A stretch of DNA of 10,493 nucleotides from NCBI GenBank assembly GCA_026770585.1, contig MU647153.1, forward strand, positions 35,100-45,592, in the 5' to 3' direction. Position 1 is the first letter of the stretch. Every line of letters starts with the position of its first letter. Below, piece after piece: positions 5,354-10,493 of the stretch. The position numbers and the translations under genes are program-made. The stretch comes from Baffinella frigidus (taxonomy: Eukaryota > Cryptophyceae > Cryptomonadales > Baffinellaceae). Below the pieces are notes generated by a model. The model was not told where the DNA came from. It was given only the letters and a program-made list of their open reading frames with translations, and ran no database searches.

Positions 5354-5442
5354 AAGGGGTTTCCACTTTTGACATCTTTCAGGGGAAACCCCTTGAATTC
5401 TTTCAGGGGAAACCCCTTGGAATTCCAGAGGGGTCCCTCTGG
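5354..5442. repeat. Short tandem and palindromic repeats
   Basis: TTTCAGGGGAAACCCCTTG plus AATTC occurs twice in tandem (5377-5400, 5401-5425). Its inverse AAGGGGTTTCC lies at 5354-5364, and the unit itself pairs AGGGGAAACCCCT. CCAGAGGGGTCCCTCTGG at 5425-5442 is a further near-perfect palindrome. The rest of 5232-5650 contains one weak exon-like piece (5463-5504, TGCAG acceptor and GTACC donor on the minus strand) and nothing else that I can support. Confidence 0.8.
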
Positions 5443-5652
5443 CGTTCCCTCTGGCGTGGTACGAAGCATGGCAGGTAGGGACACACAGACAGCTGCCCGC
5501 GCCCCTGCACCCCTGCAAGATTTTGCGTAAGTCAACCCCCCCATACAAACTTTTCAGCAAACTTTTCAGTGGATTGAGCTGAAAAGAGCAAAAGCCACTC
5601 TGAGGGACCATTTCCTTCAATATAGAGCGCCGAATTTGAGCTTCGGCCGAAG

Positions 5653-5748
5653 GAAACAACTCAATCTCCATCCTGGATTTGACCGCCCCTGAAGTGAGTT
5701 GACCGCCCCTGAAGTGAGTCAAATCCAGGATAGAGATTGAGTTGTTTC
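5653..5748. other. Long stem with a duplicated 20-bp loop (element E)
   Basis: The arms 5653-5683 (GAAACAACTCAATCTCCATC, then CTGGATTTGAC) and 5718-5748 are inverted, with one mismatch over 31 bp. The loop is two tandem copies of GACCGCCCCTGAAGTGAGT (5681-5700 and 5701-5720). It is compact and recent-looking. No TA ends are evident, so its status as a mobile element is uncertain. Confidence 0.85.
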
Positions 5749-5774
5749 GTAGCTTTACCGCGTAGCTTTGGTAC

Positions 5775-5824
5775 CGCGTAGCTTTGGGTGGGCTTGATGA
5801 CCGGCGCGACCCCGAGCATCTTCA
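5775..5824 (-). pseudogene. Exon-like block delta, copy 2, split by element F
   Basis: The minus strand reads MKMLGVAPVIKPTQSYA before GTACC (5774-5771). Copy 1 at 6236-6317 reads LLKMHGVAPVLK at the matching place, with 14 of 16 bases shared over GGGGTCGCGCCGGTC and its neighbours. The 5' part is cut by element F at 5825. Beyond F (5974-6003) the minus strand continues RALSRDRVRFSRL, a plausible upstream half. The 3' end carries a 15-bp tandem duplication (ACCGCGTAGCTTTGG) that doubles the GTACC/GTAAA donor. Confidence 0.45.
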
Positions 5825-5973
5825 TAGTAACAGGATCTGGTTTGAAATTTGTAAAATTTCGTTCTGGAGCAAATAATAAAACTAAAGGGGCAACAAGTCA
5901 CTTATTGCCCCTAGTTTTAATATTTGCACCATAACGAGCCACCTTACGAATCTAAAACCAGATCCTTTTACTA
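5825..5973. mobile_element. Foldback element family F, inserted in a delta-type exon
   Basis: A 149-bp element with TAGTAACAGGATCTGGTTT at the left and its inverse at 5955-5973 (one mismatch). The inner arms GCAAATAATAAAACTAAAGG and the inverse TAGTTTTAATATTTGC surround GGGGCAA...TTGCCCC. It is AT-rich compared with its surroundings. The ends are TA, consistent with a TA target. It separates two parts of an open minus-strand frame. Confidence 0.88.
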
Positions 5974-6154
5974 TTAATCTTGAGAAGCGGACACGATCAC
6001 GGGAGAGGGCGCGCGCGGGGGGGGGGGGGCTCAAATCGTTGCTCTGGATGTATCCATTTCCTTCGGAGGAAGGTGCGAATTCGACCTTCCCCCGAAACAA
6101 GTGGCGCACGCTCCAGCCTTTAGAGGGTTGCGGGCTACGTGACCAAGCCTGCCC

Positions 6155-6212
6155 GTGACTGGTACTAAATTTAACAACCCCCACATTTAAAATGCCCCCT
6201 CTTCCAGCCTCG
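6155..6212. repeat. Diverged right end of element G
   Basis: TGGTACTAAATTTAACAACC, then CCCACATTTAAAATGCCCCC and TCTTCCAGCCTCGAG, correspond to 2030-2084 of element G1 with substitutions and small gaps. No matching left end is found. In 5974-6235 a G run lies at 6018-6030, with GAAGG inverted segments at 6057-6092 and no gene. Confidence 0.6.
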
Positions 6213-6235
6213 AGGGGTTCAGGGGCGGACGGTAC

Positions 6236-6317
6236 CGCGGAGCTTGGGGAGTTTGAGGACCGGCGCGACCCCGTGCATCTTGAGGAGTGACTGGCAGTAG
6301 CGCAGGAGCCTGAGCGT
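6236..6317 (-). CDS. Exon-like block delta, copy 1
   Basis: The minus strand gives acceptor TTACTGAGCAG, 82 bases (27 codons plus one), then donor GTACCGTCC. The peptide is TLRLLRYCQSLLKMHG followed by VAPVLKLPKLR. G/C third positions dominate and there is no stop. Phase 0 in and phase 1 out match block zeta. The peptide begins as an amphipathic helix and ends in a proline-bounded basic stretch. A diverged copy lies at 5775-5824. I do not recognise the protein. Confidence 0.55.
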
Positions 6318-6337
6318 CTGCTCAGTAAGGGACCAGG

Positions 6338-6611
6338 CTGTCAGATTTCGGGATTGTGCATTGAGGGGTCAGGGTGTCACATTTCGGGAGTAGGCTGTCA
6401 GATTTCGGGATTGCATTACGGATCAGGGTGTGAGATTTCGGGATTGTGCATTAAGGGGTGTCAGATTTCGGGATTGTGCATTGAGGGATCGGGGTGTCAG
6501 ATTTTGGGGTTAGGGTGTCAGATTTCGGGAGTAGGGTGTCAGATTTCGGGATTAGGGTGTCAGATTTCGGGATTAGGGTGTCAGATTTCGGGATTAGGGT
6601 GTCAGATTTAG
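6338..6611. repeat. TGTCAGATTTCGGGATTAGGG minisatellite
   Basis: About eleven units. Those to the right are 21 bp (TGTCAGA-TTTCGGG-ATTAGGG); those to the left are 30-36 bp, with an extra GTGCATTGAGGGG-type insert. The 21-bp unit parses as three degenerate TTTAGGG-like heptads. It passes smoothly into telomere-type repeat at 6612. The plus-strand reading frame over it (CQISGLG repeats) is a repeat artefact. Confidence 0.93.
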
Positions 6612-6695
6612 GGTTAGAGTTCAGGGTAGGGTTTAGGGTTTAAGGTTCAAGGTTCAAGGTTTAGAGTTTAGGGTTTAGGGTTTAGGGTTTAGGGA
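6612..6695. repeat. Interstitial telomere-like array (TTTAGGG)n
   Basis: GTTCAGGGTAGGGTTTAGGG leads through GGTTCAAGG variants to four consecutive exact TTTAGGG heptads (about 6668-6695). TTTAGGG is the plant, green algal and dinoflagellate telomere repeat. 6698-6867 to its right shows G-rich runs and no supported gene. Confidence 0.92.
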
Positions 6696-6867
6696 AATCT
6701 GACCTACTTGCGCAACAGGAGTGCGAGCGCACGCACTGAACCGCGAACAAACAAAACATGCCGACGAGAGAGCGTGGTGCTTGTATTGGAGGGGGGGCGC
6801 GTGCCTCTTTGGGGGGGAGGAGTCACCCTTGCCTCCGAAATTGGTTTGGGGTTTGGGGTTGGGGTGG

Positions 6868-6912
6868 GGGGGTTCACGTTTCCGAGGCGGGCCCGTTTCC
6901 TGAGGCCCATAG
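6868..6912 (-). pseudogene. Exon-like block epsilon, copy 2 (fragment)
   Basis: The minus strand reads PQETGPPRKREPP, with DNA core GGGCCCGCCTCGGAA identical over 14 bases to block epsilon copy 1 (IGPPRNRERL). No intact donor follows. Another minus frame (FPDESMGLRKRARLGNV) is also open here, so the frame is not certain. Foldback J lies directly to its right. Confidence 0.35.
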
Positions 6913-6916
6913 ACTC

Positions 6917-7051
6917 ATCCGGGAACACCATGTAATTAAATAAAAATGGGTGACGAAGTTTACTACACAATTACACTACTATTATTAGTATGAGCCTGGT
7001 GTGTAGTAAATTCCGTTGCCCATTTTTATTATTTAAATGATGTTCCCGGAT
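6917..7051. mobile_element. Foldback element family J
   Basis: The arms ATCCGGGAACACCATGTAAT... and inverse ...TGTTCCCGGAT run about 52 bp inward to TTTACTACACA / TGTGTAGTAAA, with several mismatches. The centre is AT-rich. TA is absent at the ends, so the target preference differs from A and B. On the minus strand it separates coding-like stretches (LALSDINVL and ESMGLRKRARLG). Confidence 0.85.
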
Positions 7052-7102
7052 CAAGACGTTTATATCACTCAACGCAAGGCTCACGGGCCCACCTAGGACC
7101 TT

Positions 7103-7363
7103 AATCGAGAGTAATAACAAAGAAGAAGAAGAAGAAGAAGAAGAAGAAGAAGAACAAGAAGAAGAAGAAGAAGAAGGTTGGGGGGGCACCGGTCGAAGTT
7201 CCCCGTCCTACCCCCCTACCCACATAATCAAGAGTAATAACGAAGAAGAAGAAGAAGCAGAAGCAGACGAAGAAGGTTGGGGGGGCACTGGTCGAAGTTC
7301 CCCGTCCTACCCCCCTACCCACACTACCCACGGGACAGTCATACACGCGGCTATTCTGGGGGA
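7103..7363. repeat. Two ~110-bp units with (GAA)n cores
   Basis: Each unit runs AGAGTAATAACRAAGAAGAAG, through a GAA microsatellite (7121-7177 and 7243-7275), to GGTTGGGGGGGCAC, GGTCGAAGTTCCCC and CTACCCCCCTACCCACA. The second unit continues to GGGACA (7337) and a 26-bp tail (7338-7363) that recurs at 8715-8740. A third, shorter relative with GGGCCCACCTAGGACCT lies at 7441-7488. Confidence 0.88.
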
Positions 7364-7374
7364 GTAAACCTCAG

Positions 7375-7375
7375 G

Positions 7376-7406
<31 letters not shown>

Positions 7407-7409
7407 CAT
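7375..7409. repeat. (AT)n microsatellite
   Basis: GTATATATATAATATATA followed by an uninterrupted AT run ending ATACATG. Simple sequence, no gene. Confidence 0.95.
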
Positions 7410-7500
7410 GAGGCGCCTGCTTGAGCGAGAGGCGCGAGCAGGGCCCACCTAGGACCTGTATTGAGAGTGAGAACGAAGAAGAACAGGTTATTTGAGGCAC

Positions 7501-7575
7501 CTGCTTGAGCGAGAGGCGGCTGATCTTGGCCCCTGGACGGGCCCACCTCAGGTGGAGAGATAGGCCATTACAAGG
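7501..7575 (-). pseudogene. Exon-like block beta, copy 1 (diverged)
   Basis: The minus strand reads GLSLHLRWARPG then AKISRLSLKQ, followed by donor GTGCCTCAA. The end SRLxLKQ before the donor is shared with the beta copies at 8055-8147 and 8361-8483 (SRLTLKQ). A shorter relative at 7412-7455 ends LGGPCSRLSLKQ, but with GC (GCGCCT) in the donor position. A deleted relative at 7783-7830 ends CTCAAGCAG-GTTGTG with a shifted frame. The 5' boundary is unclear because foldback C2 starts at 7580. Confidence 0.4.
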
Positions 7576-7579
7576 TTCA

Positions 7580-7743
7580 TAGGATAACGGCCTGAAAACC
7601 GGGTAGTTAAGCCTACGGTATTGACTACGGTAGGCCGTAGGGCTCCTAGGCCCAAGTTTCTCGTAGGAGGTCTCCTAGGCCCCTACGGCCTACCGTGGTC
7701 AATACCGTAGGCCTTACTACCCGGTTTGCAGGCCGTTGCCCTA
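7580..7743. mobile_element. Foldback element family C, copy C2
   Basis: A 164-bp element. The left end is TAGGATAACGGCCTGAAAAC, then CGGGTAGTTAAGCCTACGG; the right end is its inverse, ending GCAGGCCGTTGCCCTA. The centre contains CTACGGTAGGCC, CTCCTAGGCCC and CGTAGGAGGTCTCCTAGG. It is flanked by parts of the duplicated segment described at 7744-7842. Confidence 0.9.
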
Positions 7744-7842
7744 TTATGGTGTCTTCAGGCCCCGGGAGAGGGGTTCACAACCTGCTTGAGCGGGCCCCTG
7801 GACGGGCCCGCCACAGGTGGAGAGAGATGCCATTACAAGGTG
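7744..7842. repeat. Segmental repeat R1
   Basis: GGTGTCTTCAGGCCCCGGGAG with ...TTCACAACCTG is found here, at 8026-8057 and at 8326-8363. CCCCTGGACGGGCCC with CAGGTGGAGAGA and CCATTACAAGGT occurs at 7530-7575 and again at 7794-7840. These are duplicated exon 3' ends plus intron starts (minus strand) of block beta, and they supply empty sites for element K. Confidence 0.8.
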
Positions 7843-7846
7843 TCTT

Positions 7847-8025
7847 CCACGCGACGATGGCCTATGTATCAAACGGGGCTGTTTTTGTTGAGGCTTTCTA
7901 TTATTCCTGCACTTCTAAAAGTGCTTTTAATCCGGAATCCGGATACGTTGACACATTTGTGGGCGTTTGAAGGCGAGTTGACTTTGAAAACAGAGGGATT
8001 TGAGATGCAGGTCATCGTTGCGTGG
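7847..8025. mobile_element. Old foldback element family K, TT target duplication resolved
   Basis: The arms CCACGCGACGATGGCC (left) and the inverse GGTCATCGTTGCGTGG (right) continue inward with CTGTTTTTGTTGA / TTTGAAAACAG at lower identity. The flanks read GGTGTC-TT-[element]-TT-CAGGCCCCGGG. R1 (7749) and R3 (8328) carry GGTGTCTTCAGGCC without an element. The plus-strand frame across it (7726-8151) is a product of repeats rather than a gene. Confidence 0.8.
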
Positions 8026-8054
8026 TTCAGGCCCCGGGAGGGGGGGTTCACAAC

Positions 8055-8147
8055 CTGTTTGAGCGTGAGGCGGCTGAGGGCGCGGGTGAGGAGGAAGTGG
8101 TCCTTCGGCGATGAGAGGATCAGCTTATCGGTCGTGAGGTGCAGGCT
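8055..8147 (-). CDS. Exon-like block beta, copy 2
   Basis: The minus strand gives acceptor CTCTAACC read as GGTTAG, then exactly 31 codons, then donor GTTGTGAAC. The peptide is SLHLTTDK, then LILSSPKDHFLL and TRALSRLTLKQ. Phase 0 at both ends; third positions mostly G/C. The last 23 residues are identical to copy 3 at 8361-8483, at near-identical DNA, so the duplication or gene conversion is recent. Element H is inserted 7 bases beyond the acceptor, in the presumed intron. The protein is unidentified. Confidence 0.6.
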
Positions 8148-8154
8148 CTAACCT

Positions 8155-8292
8155 TATCCGGAGAAACCTTTTTTCCTCTCATTTCCTGGCCAAGAAAATT
8201 ACTGCACGCATGCTTTACTATTACAAGTACGGAAGAATCGCGTTGTAAGTTTCGTTGCCAGGAAATGAAAGAAACATAGGGTTCCCCGGATG
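8155..8292. mobile_element. Foldback element family H
   Basis: Left TATCCGGAGAAACC ... CATTTCCTGGC; right GCCAGGAAATG ... GGTTCCCCGGATGA. The arms match with a mismatched T-rich section between. The centre is AT-rich. A 138-bp non-coding element between beta copies 2 and 3. Confidence 0.8.
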
Positions 8293-8307
8293 AAACCTGG
8301 CGGTCTT

Positions 8308-8322
8308 CAGGCCGTTACCCTA
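8308..8322. repeat. Remnant of a family C right end
   Basis: CAGGCCGTTACCCTA matches the last 15 bases of C2 (CAGGCCGTTGCCCTA) and is followed, as at C2, by GGTGTCTTCAGGCCCCGGGAG. The rest of this C copy is missing. Confidence 0.7.
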
Positions 8323-8360
8323 TCAAGGTGTCTTCAGGCCCCGGGAGAGGGGCTCACAAC

Positions 8361-8483
8361 CTGTTTGAGCGTGAGGCGGCTGAGGGCGCGGGTGAGGAGG
8401 AAGTGGTCCTTCGGCGATGAGAGGATCAGGTCCAGAAGGTGCCTCCGCACTGCGTCGTGGTCCGGCACCGCCTGCGTCGGCAC
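8361..8483 (-). CDS. Exon-like block beta, copy 3 (best exon candidate)
   Basis: The minus strand gives a pyrimidine-rich ACTCTCTCTCTATACCCGCAG acceptor, then exactly 41 codons, then donor GTTGTGAGC. The peptide is VPTQAVPDHDAVRRHL, LDLILSSPKDHFLL and TRALSRLTLKQ. There is no stop; phase 0 at both ends; codons such as CTG, CTC, GAC, GTG, AAG and CGC give high GC3. The core LILSSPKDHFLLTRALSRLT is repeated exactly in copy 2 and the end is repeated in copy 1. This is the clearest exon of the window. The Leu-rich helices recall HEAT/armadillo-like scaffolds, but I have no specific family match. Confidence 0.65.
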
Positions 8484-8489
8484 CTGCGG

Positions 8490-8650
<161 letters not shown>

Positions 8651-8652
8651 AA

Positions 8653-8701
8653 GAAGTGGTCCTTGGGCGATGAGAGGCTCTCATCGCCGAAGGACCACTT
8701 C
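8653..8701. other. Perfectly nested palindrome made from beta-exon sequence
   Basis: GAAGTGGTCCTTGGGCGATG plus AGAG (8653-8676) pairs with 8678-8701 around a single G, with one mismatch in 24. Both arms are copies of the beta exon segment encoding LSSPKDHF, in opposite orientation, and a third partial copy (CTCTCATCGCC) follows at 8702-8712. Confidence 0.88.
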
Positions 8702-8714
8702 CCTCTCATCGCCT

Positions 8715-8803
8715 GTCATACACGCGGCTATTCTGGGGGATGTCCCGTGGGTAGTGTGGGTAGGGGGGTAGGATGGGGAACTTCGACCAGTGCCCCCCCA
8801 ACC
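8715..8803. repeat. Segment repeated from 7275-7363 with an inverted half
   Basis: The 26 bases at 8715-8740 (GTCATACACGCGGCTATTCT...) are in the same orientation as at 7338-7363. The adjoining 63 bases (8741-8803) are the reverse complement of 7275-7337, with one difference. One half is thus flipped relative to the other. Confidence 0.88.
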
Positions 8804-8826
8804 TTCCTGCGCGGGGAGCCGTGCGT

Positions 8827-8964
8827 CCACCAACCCTCACAGTCTGGGCAAATCGGGAAAATCGGCTCCAAAAATCCCCTTGAAGGCCGTCGGATTCCGA
8901 CGGCCTCCAAAAGGATTTGTTGTTTTTGACTTTTTCGATTTGCCCAAGTTGTGGGGGTTGGTGG
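8827..8964. mobile_element. Foldback element family I
   Basis: CCACCAACCCTCACAG, then CTGGGCAAATCG and AAAATC, pair with the inverse ending GGGTTGGTGG. The centre is the palindrome CCGTCGG-ATT-CCGACGG (8888-8904). The arms have several mismatches. A 138-bp element, no coding capacity. Confidence 0.82.
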
Positions 8965-9016
8965 TTGGAACCATGCTGGCCCTGGATACCGGCTGCAGGG
9001 TTGGGACTCATACTAA

Positions 9017-9183
9017 CAAGGTAACGTCCTGAAAACCGGGTAGTTAGGCCTACGGTATTGCCTACGGTAGGCCGGAGGGCCCCTACGACCTAATGTTTCA
9101 TAGGACCCCCCCCCAGGGCCCTACGGCCCACCGTAGGCAATACCGTAGGCTTAACTACCCGGGTTTCAGTGCGTTATCCTTTG
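9017..9183. mobile_element. Foldback element family C, copy C3
   Basis: CAAGGTAACGTCCTGAAAAC, then CGGGTAGTTAGGCCTACGG, at the left, inverted at the right with CTACCCGGGTTTCAG...GCGTTATCCTTTG. The centre is GGCCGGAGGGCCCC, ACGACCTAATGTTTCATAGG, CCCCCCCCAGGGCCCTACGG. The central part is repeated in C4. Confidence 0.88.
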
Positions 9184-9208
9184 AATACGGAGGCTCTATC
9201 TGCGGGGA

Positions 9209-9468
9209 CCGTGGGAGATTCAGGGTTCATGGTTCGGGTTTCAGGGGTTAGGGTTCAGGGTTCAGGGGTTAGGGTTAGGGCCCGGGAGGGGGGGGAGCAC
9301 CCAAACAGTGTTTATGTTTAGGGTGAGGGCTCCACTCGTACCCCGCCCTTCTCCCAGATATCAAATGGTGTCGGGGAGAACCGTGAGGGATTCAGGGTTC
9401 AGGGTTCGGGTTTCAGGGTTTAGGGTTCAGGGTTCAGGGGTTAGGGTTAGGGCCCGGGAGGGGGGAGG
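9209..9468. repeat. Two copies of a telomere-like G-rich block
   Basis: 9209-9296 and 9381-9468 are direct repeats built of TTCAGGG, TTCGGGT and TTAGGG heptads and ending TTAGGGCCCGGGAGGGGGG. Between them, 9347-9375 on the plus strand (CTCCCAGATATCAAATGG...) is an inverted copy of the 5' end of the minus-strand block at 9473-9551. Confidence 0.9.
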
Positions 9469-9472
9469 GCAC

Positions 9473-9551
9473 TGCGGCGCCCCAGTGGGTGGCAAATGCA
9501 AAGAAATCGGAAATGGTTGGCCAGTCGATTTCTCCCAAAACCATTCGATAT
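9473..9551 (-). CDS. Exon-like block alpha, copy 2
   Basis: The minus strand gives acceptor CCTCTCCCAG, 79 bases, then donor GTGCCCTCC. Open frame: YRMVLGEIDWPTISDF followed by FAFATHWGAA. The end (AFxTHWxAA) and the following GTGCC correspond to copy 1 at 10084-10155. Third positions are less GC-biased in the 5' half. The 5' end has an inverted partner on the plus strand at 9347-9375. Unidentified. Confidence 0.45.
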
Positions 9552-9715
9552 CTGGGAGAGGGGCGGGGCATGGGTGGAGCACTAACCCTAAACCTCAAAC
9601 ACTTTTTACGTGCCCTCCCCTCTCTAACCCTAACGCTGTTTAGGTGATTAGGGTTAAGATGCCCTCCCCTCTCTAAACCTAGACGCGGCTTGGGTGTTCA
9701 GGGTTAGGAAATTAT

Positions 9716-9780
9716 CAATCTCTCTCTGCCGACCCCTACCCCTGAGACCCTGAGGCATCGGAACAACGCAAGGCAGTCAC
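9716..9780 (-). pseudogene. Exon-like block epsilon, copy 3 (fragment, dead donor)
   Basis: The minus strand ends CAGAGAGAGATTG like copy 1, but the next bases are ATAATTT instead of GTAATTA, so the splice donor is lost. Upstream, GTGACTGCCTTGCG resembles the VTL start of copy 1 (GTGACCCTGCACG), but the intervening frame is disrupted by stops. Confidence 0.35.
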
Positions 9781-9802
9781 CTTGGACAGTTGGCTTCGGC
9801 GT

Positions 9803-9822
9803 CCGCGTGACCGGTCACGCGG
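9803..9822. other. Perfect 20-bp palindrome
   Basis: CCGCGTGACC is followed directly by GGTCACGCGG. It sits in a unique 100-bp stretch with open minus-strand frames rich in Arg codons. It could be a binding site for a dimeric protein or a chance palindrome. Confidence 0.6.
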
Positions 9823-9978
9823 GCGTTCACGAGCCTGCCGGCGGGGCTGTTCCTGGGTTGAGGGAGATGCCCTCCCCTCCCTAAACCTCAACGCGGTTTC
9901 GGTGTTGAGGGTTAGGAGAGGGGGGAGACGCGGTTCAGGTGTTGAGGGTTAGGAGAGGGGGGAGGGTGTAAGGGAGGA

Positions 9979-10071
9979 GGCCGGAGGGCCCCTAGGACCT
10001 GATGTTTCATAGGACCCCCCCCAGGGTCCTACGGCCTACCGTAGGCAATACCGTAGGCTTAACTACCCGGG
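9979..10071. mobile_element. Partial family C element (C4)
   Basis: GGCCGGAGGGCCCCTAGGAC, then CTGATGTTTCATAGG and CCGTAGGCTTAACTACCCGG, match the centre and right arm of C3 closely. The left arm and the last ~20 bases of the right arm are missing. Confidence 0.85.
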
Positions 10072-10083
10072 TAGGGGTGGCAC

Positions 10084-10155
10084 CGCGGCAGCCCAGTGGG
10101 TGACAAAGGCGTCCATCGAAGACCTCTTGCAGTCCACCAGCACCAGCTTCAGAGC
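10084..10155 (-). CDS. Exon-like block alpha, copy 1
   Basis: The minus strand gives acceptor CCCGGAAGCAG, exactly 24 codons, then donor GTGCCACCCC. The peptide is ALKLVLVDCKRSSMD followed by AFVTHWAAA. Phase 0 at both ends; strongly GC3-biased codons (CTG, GTG, AAG, GAC, GCC). If the frame continues upstream through the acceptor it adds RKQ. The preceding intron would be made of CCCGAAA repeat (10161-10281). It is the rightmost, hence most 5', block of the minus-strand series. The protein is not recognised. Confidence 0.55.
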
Positions 10156-10160
10156 CTGCT

Positions 10161-10281
10161 TCCGGGTTTCGGGTTTCGGATCTCGGGTTTCGGATCTCGG
10201 GTTTCGGGTTTCAGTTTTCAGGTTTCGGGTTTCGGGTTTCGGGTTTCGGATCTCGGGTTACGGTTTTCGGGGTTCGGGTTT
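10161..10281. repeat. TTTCGGG heptad array
   Basis: GGGTTTCGGGTTTCGGATCTC units, with TTTCGGG heptads and a CGGATCT variant. It is a telomere-repeat derivative with T-C replacing T-A. 10282-10372 to its right is unique, with no supported gene. Confidence 0.92.
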
Positions 10282-10372
10282 GTCTCAGCGCCTGTCGCGC
10301 AACACAGACGCCTTTGTCAATCAAGTAATTCTAACACGGACGGCATGGTGTCCAGCCCCGCAAAGGCGGTCT

Positions 10373-10493
10373 ATACCCTACACCCTACACCACACACCCT
10401 ACACCCTACACCCTGCACCCTACACCCTACACCCTACACCCTACACCCCACACCCTACACCCTACACCACACACCCTACACCCTACACCCTAC
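10373..10493. repeat. CCCTACA heptad array running off the window
   Basis: (CCCTACA)n with CCACACA and CCCTGCA variants. The reverse strand is TGTAGGG, one base from TTTAGGG. It reaches the last base, so the array is longer than seen. Its C-rich strand is on top, opposite to the G-rich arrays at 6612 and 9209. Confidence 0.95.

Larger units (their letters stand above)
9588..9970. repeat. Head-to-head telomere-like hairpins
   Basis: Three or more 50-60 bp units start GCCCTCCCCTCTCTAAMCCT (9608, 9660 and 9869) and end in the opposite telomere strand (TTAGGGTTAAG, TTCAGGGTTAGG, GTTGAGGGTTAGGAGAGGGG). C-rich and G-rich heptads are therefore arranged as inverted repeats around ACGCGGTTT-like loops. 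The intervening 9715-9868 holds an epsilon fragment (9716-9729) and a palindrome. Confidence 0.8.

Noticed and set aside
6354-6611. Open plus-strand frame with CQISGLG repeats
   Set aside because: It is the 21-bp minisatellite read in frame; 21 is a multiple of three, so no stops arise. There is no other coding evidence.
7121-7275. Poly-Lys/Glu or poly-Ser/Phe coding sequence
   Set aside because: (GAA)n microsatellite; frames break at the unit boundaries and no splice or start signal is present.
7695-8151. Plus-strand genes reading FTTCLSVRRLRARVRRKWSFGDERI
   Set aside because: These are antisense to the better supported minus-strand beta exons, which have GC3 bias, exact codon multiples and splice sites.
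10373-10493. True chromosome end
   Set aside because: The repeat is TGTAGGG with many variants rather than homogeneous TTTAGGG, and the window edge is arbitrary; it is called telomere-like only.

Overview
The window looks like subtelomeric, repeat-saturated nuclear DNA of a eukaryotic microalga or protist. Heptad arrays of the TTTAGGG type occur at 6612-6695, 9209-9296 and 9381-9468. Degenerate relatives are TTTCGGG at 10161-10281 and CCCTACA/TGTAGGG, which runs off the right edge at 10373-10493. TTTAGGG telomeres are typical of plants and green algae and also of dinoflagellates, so the lineage stays open. The coding pieces are GC-rich at third codon positions and bounded by intron-type splice signals. 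No bacterial gene organisation, tRNA or rRNA is visible.

Layout. 1-192 is GA microsatellite with a duplicated 50-bp unit. 300-1193 is dominated by family A foldback elements (TACAGGGGTACCTCGCTC ends). 1194-1732 holds two small divergent coding pieces: a minus-strand first exon resembling the N-terminal helix of a ubiquitin-conjugating E2, and a plus-strand GC3-rich exon starting MGNNPGKSG. 1733-4302 is a thicket of families A, B, C and G, partly nested. 4324-4575 is a TTGTACAG minisatellite. 3748-10155 carries, on the minus strand, a scattered series of short exon-like blocks, each open in frame and bounded by AG acceptors and GTACC, GTGCC or GTTGTG donors. Several are present in two to five diverged copies. 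Between them lie at least ten separate foldback elements (families B to K), microsatellites and telomere-like repeats.

Interpretation. The minus-strand blocks may be exons of one large, internally repetitive gene (or tandem gene family) with introns filled by miniature inverted-repeat transposons, or remnants of such a gene. I could not identify the protein; the peptides look helical and leucine-rich. No complete gene can be assembled within the window.

Most remarkable observations: three B-family elements carry hairpins of unrelated sequence in the same internal slot, so pairing is kept while sequence is not. Element A3 has an empty site in a nearby duplicated segment, giving a TA target duplication. 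Element K has two empty sites, giving a TT duplication. A common CCTAGG / CCTAC-N-GTAGG core sits inside families whose ends are unrelated.
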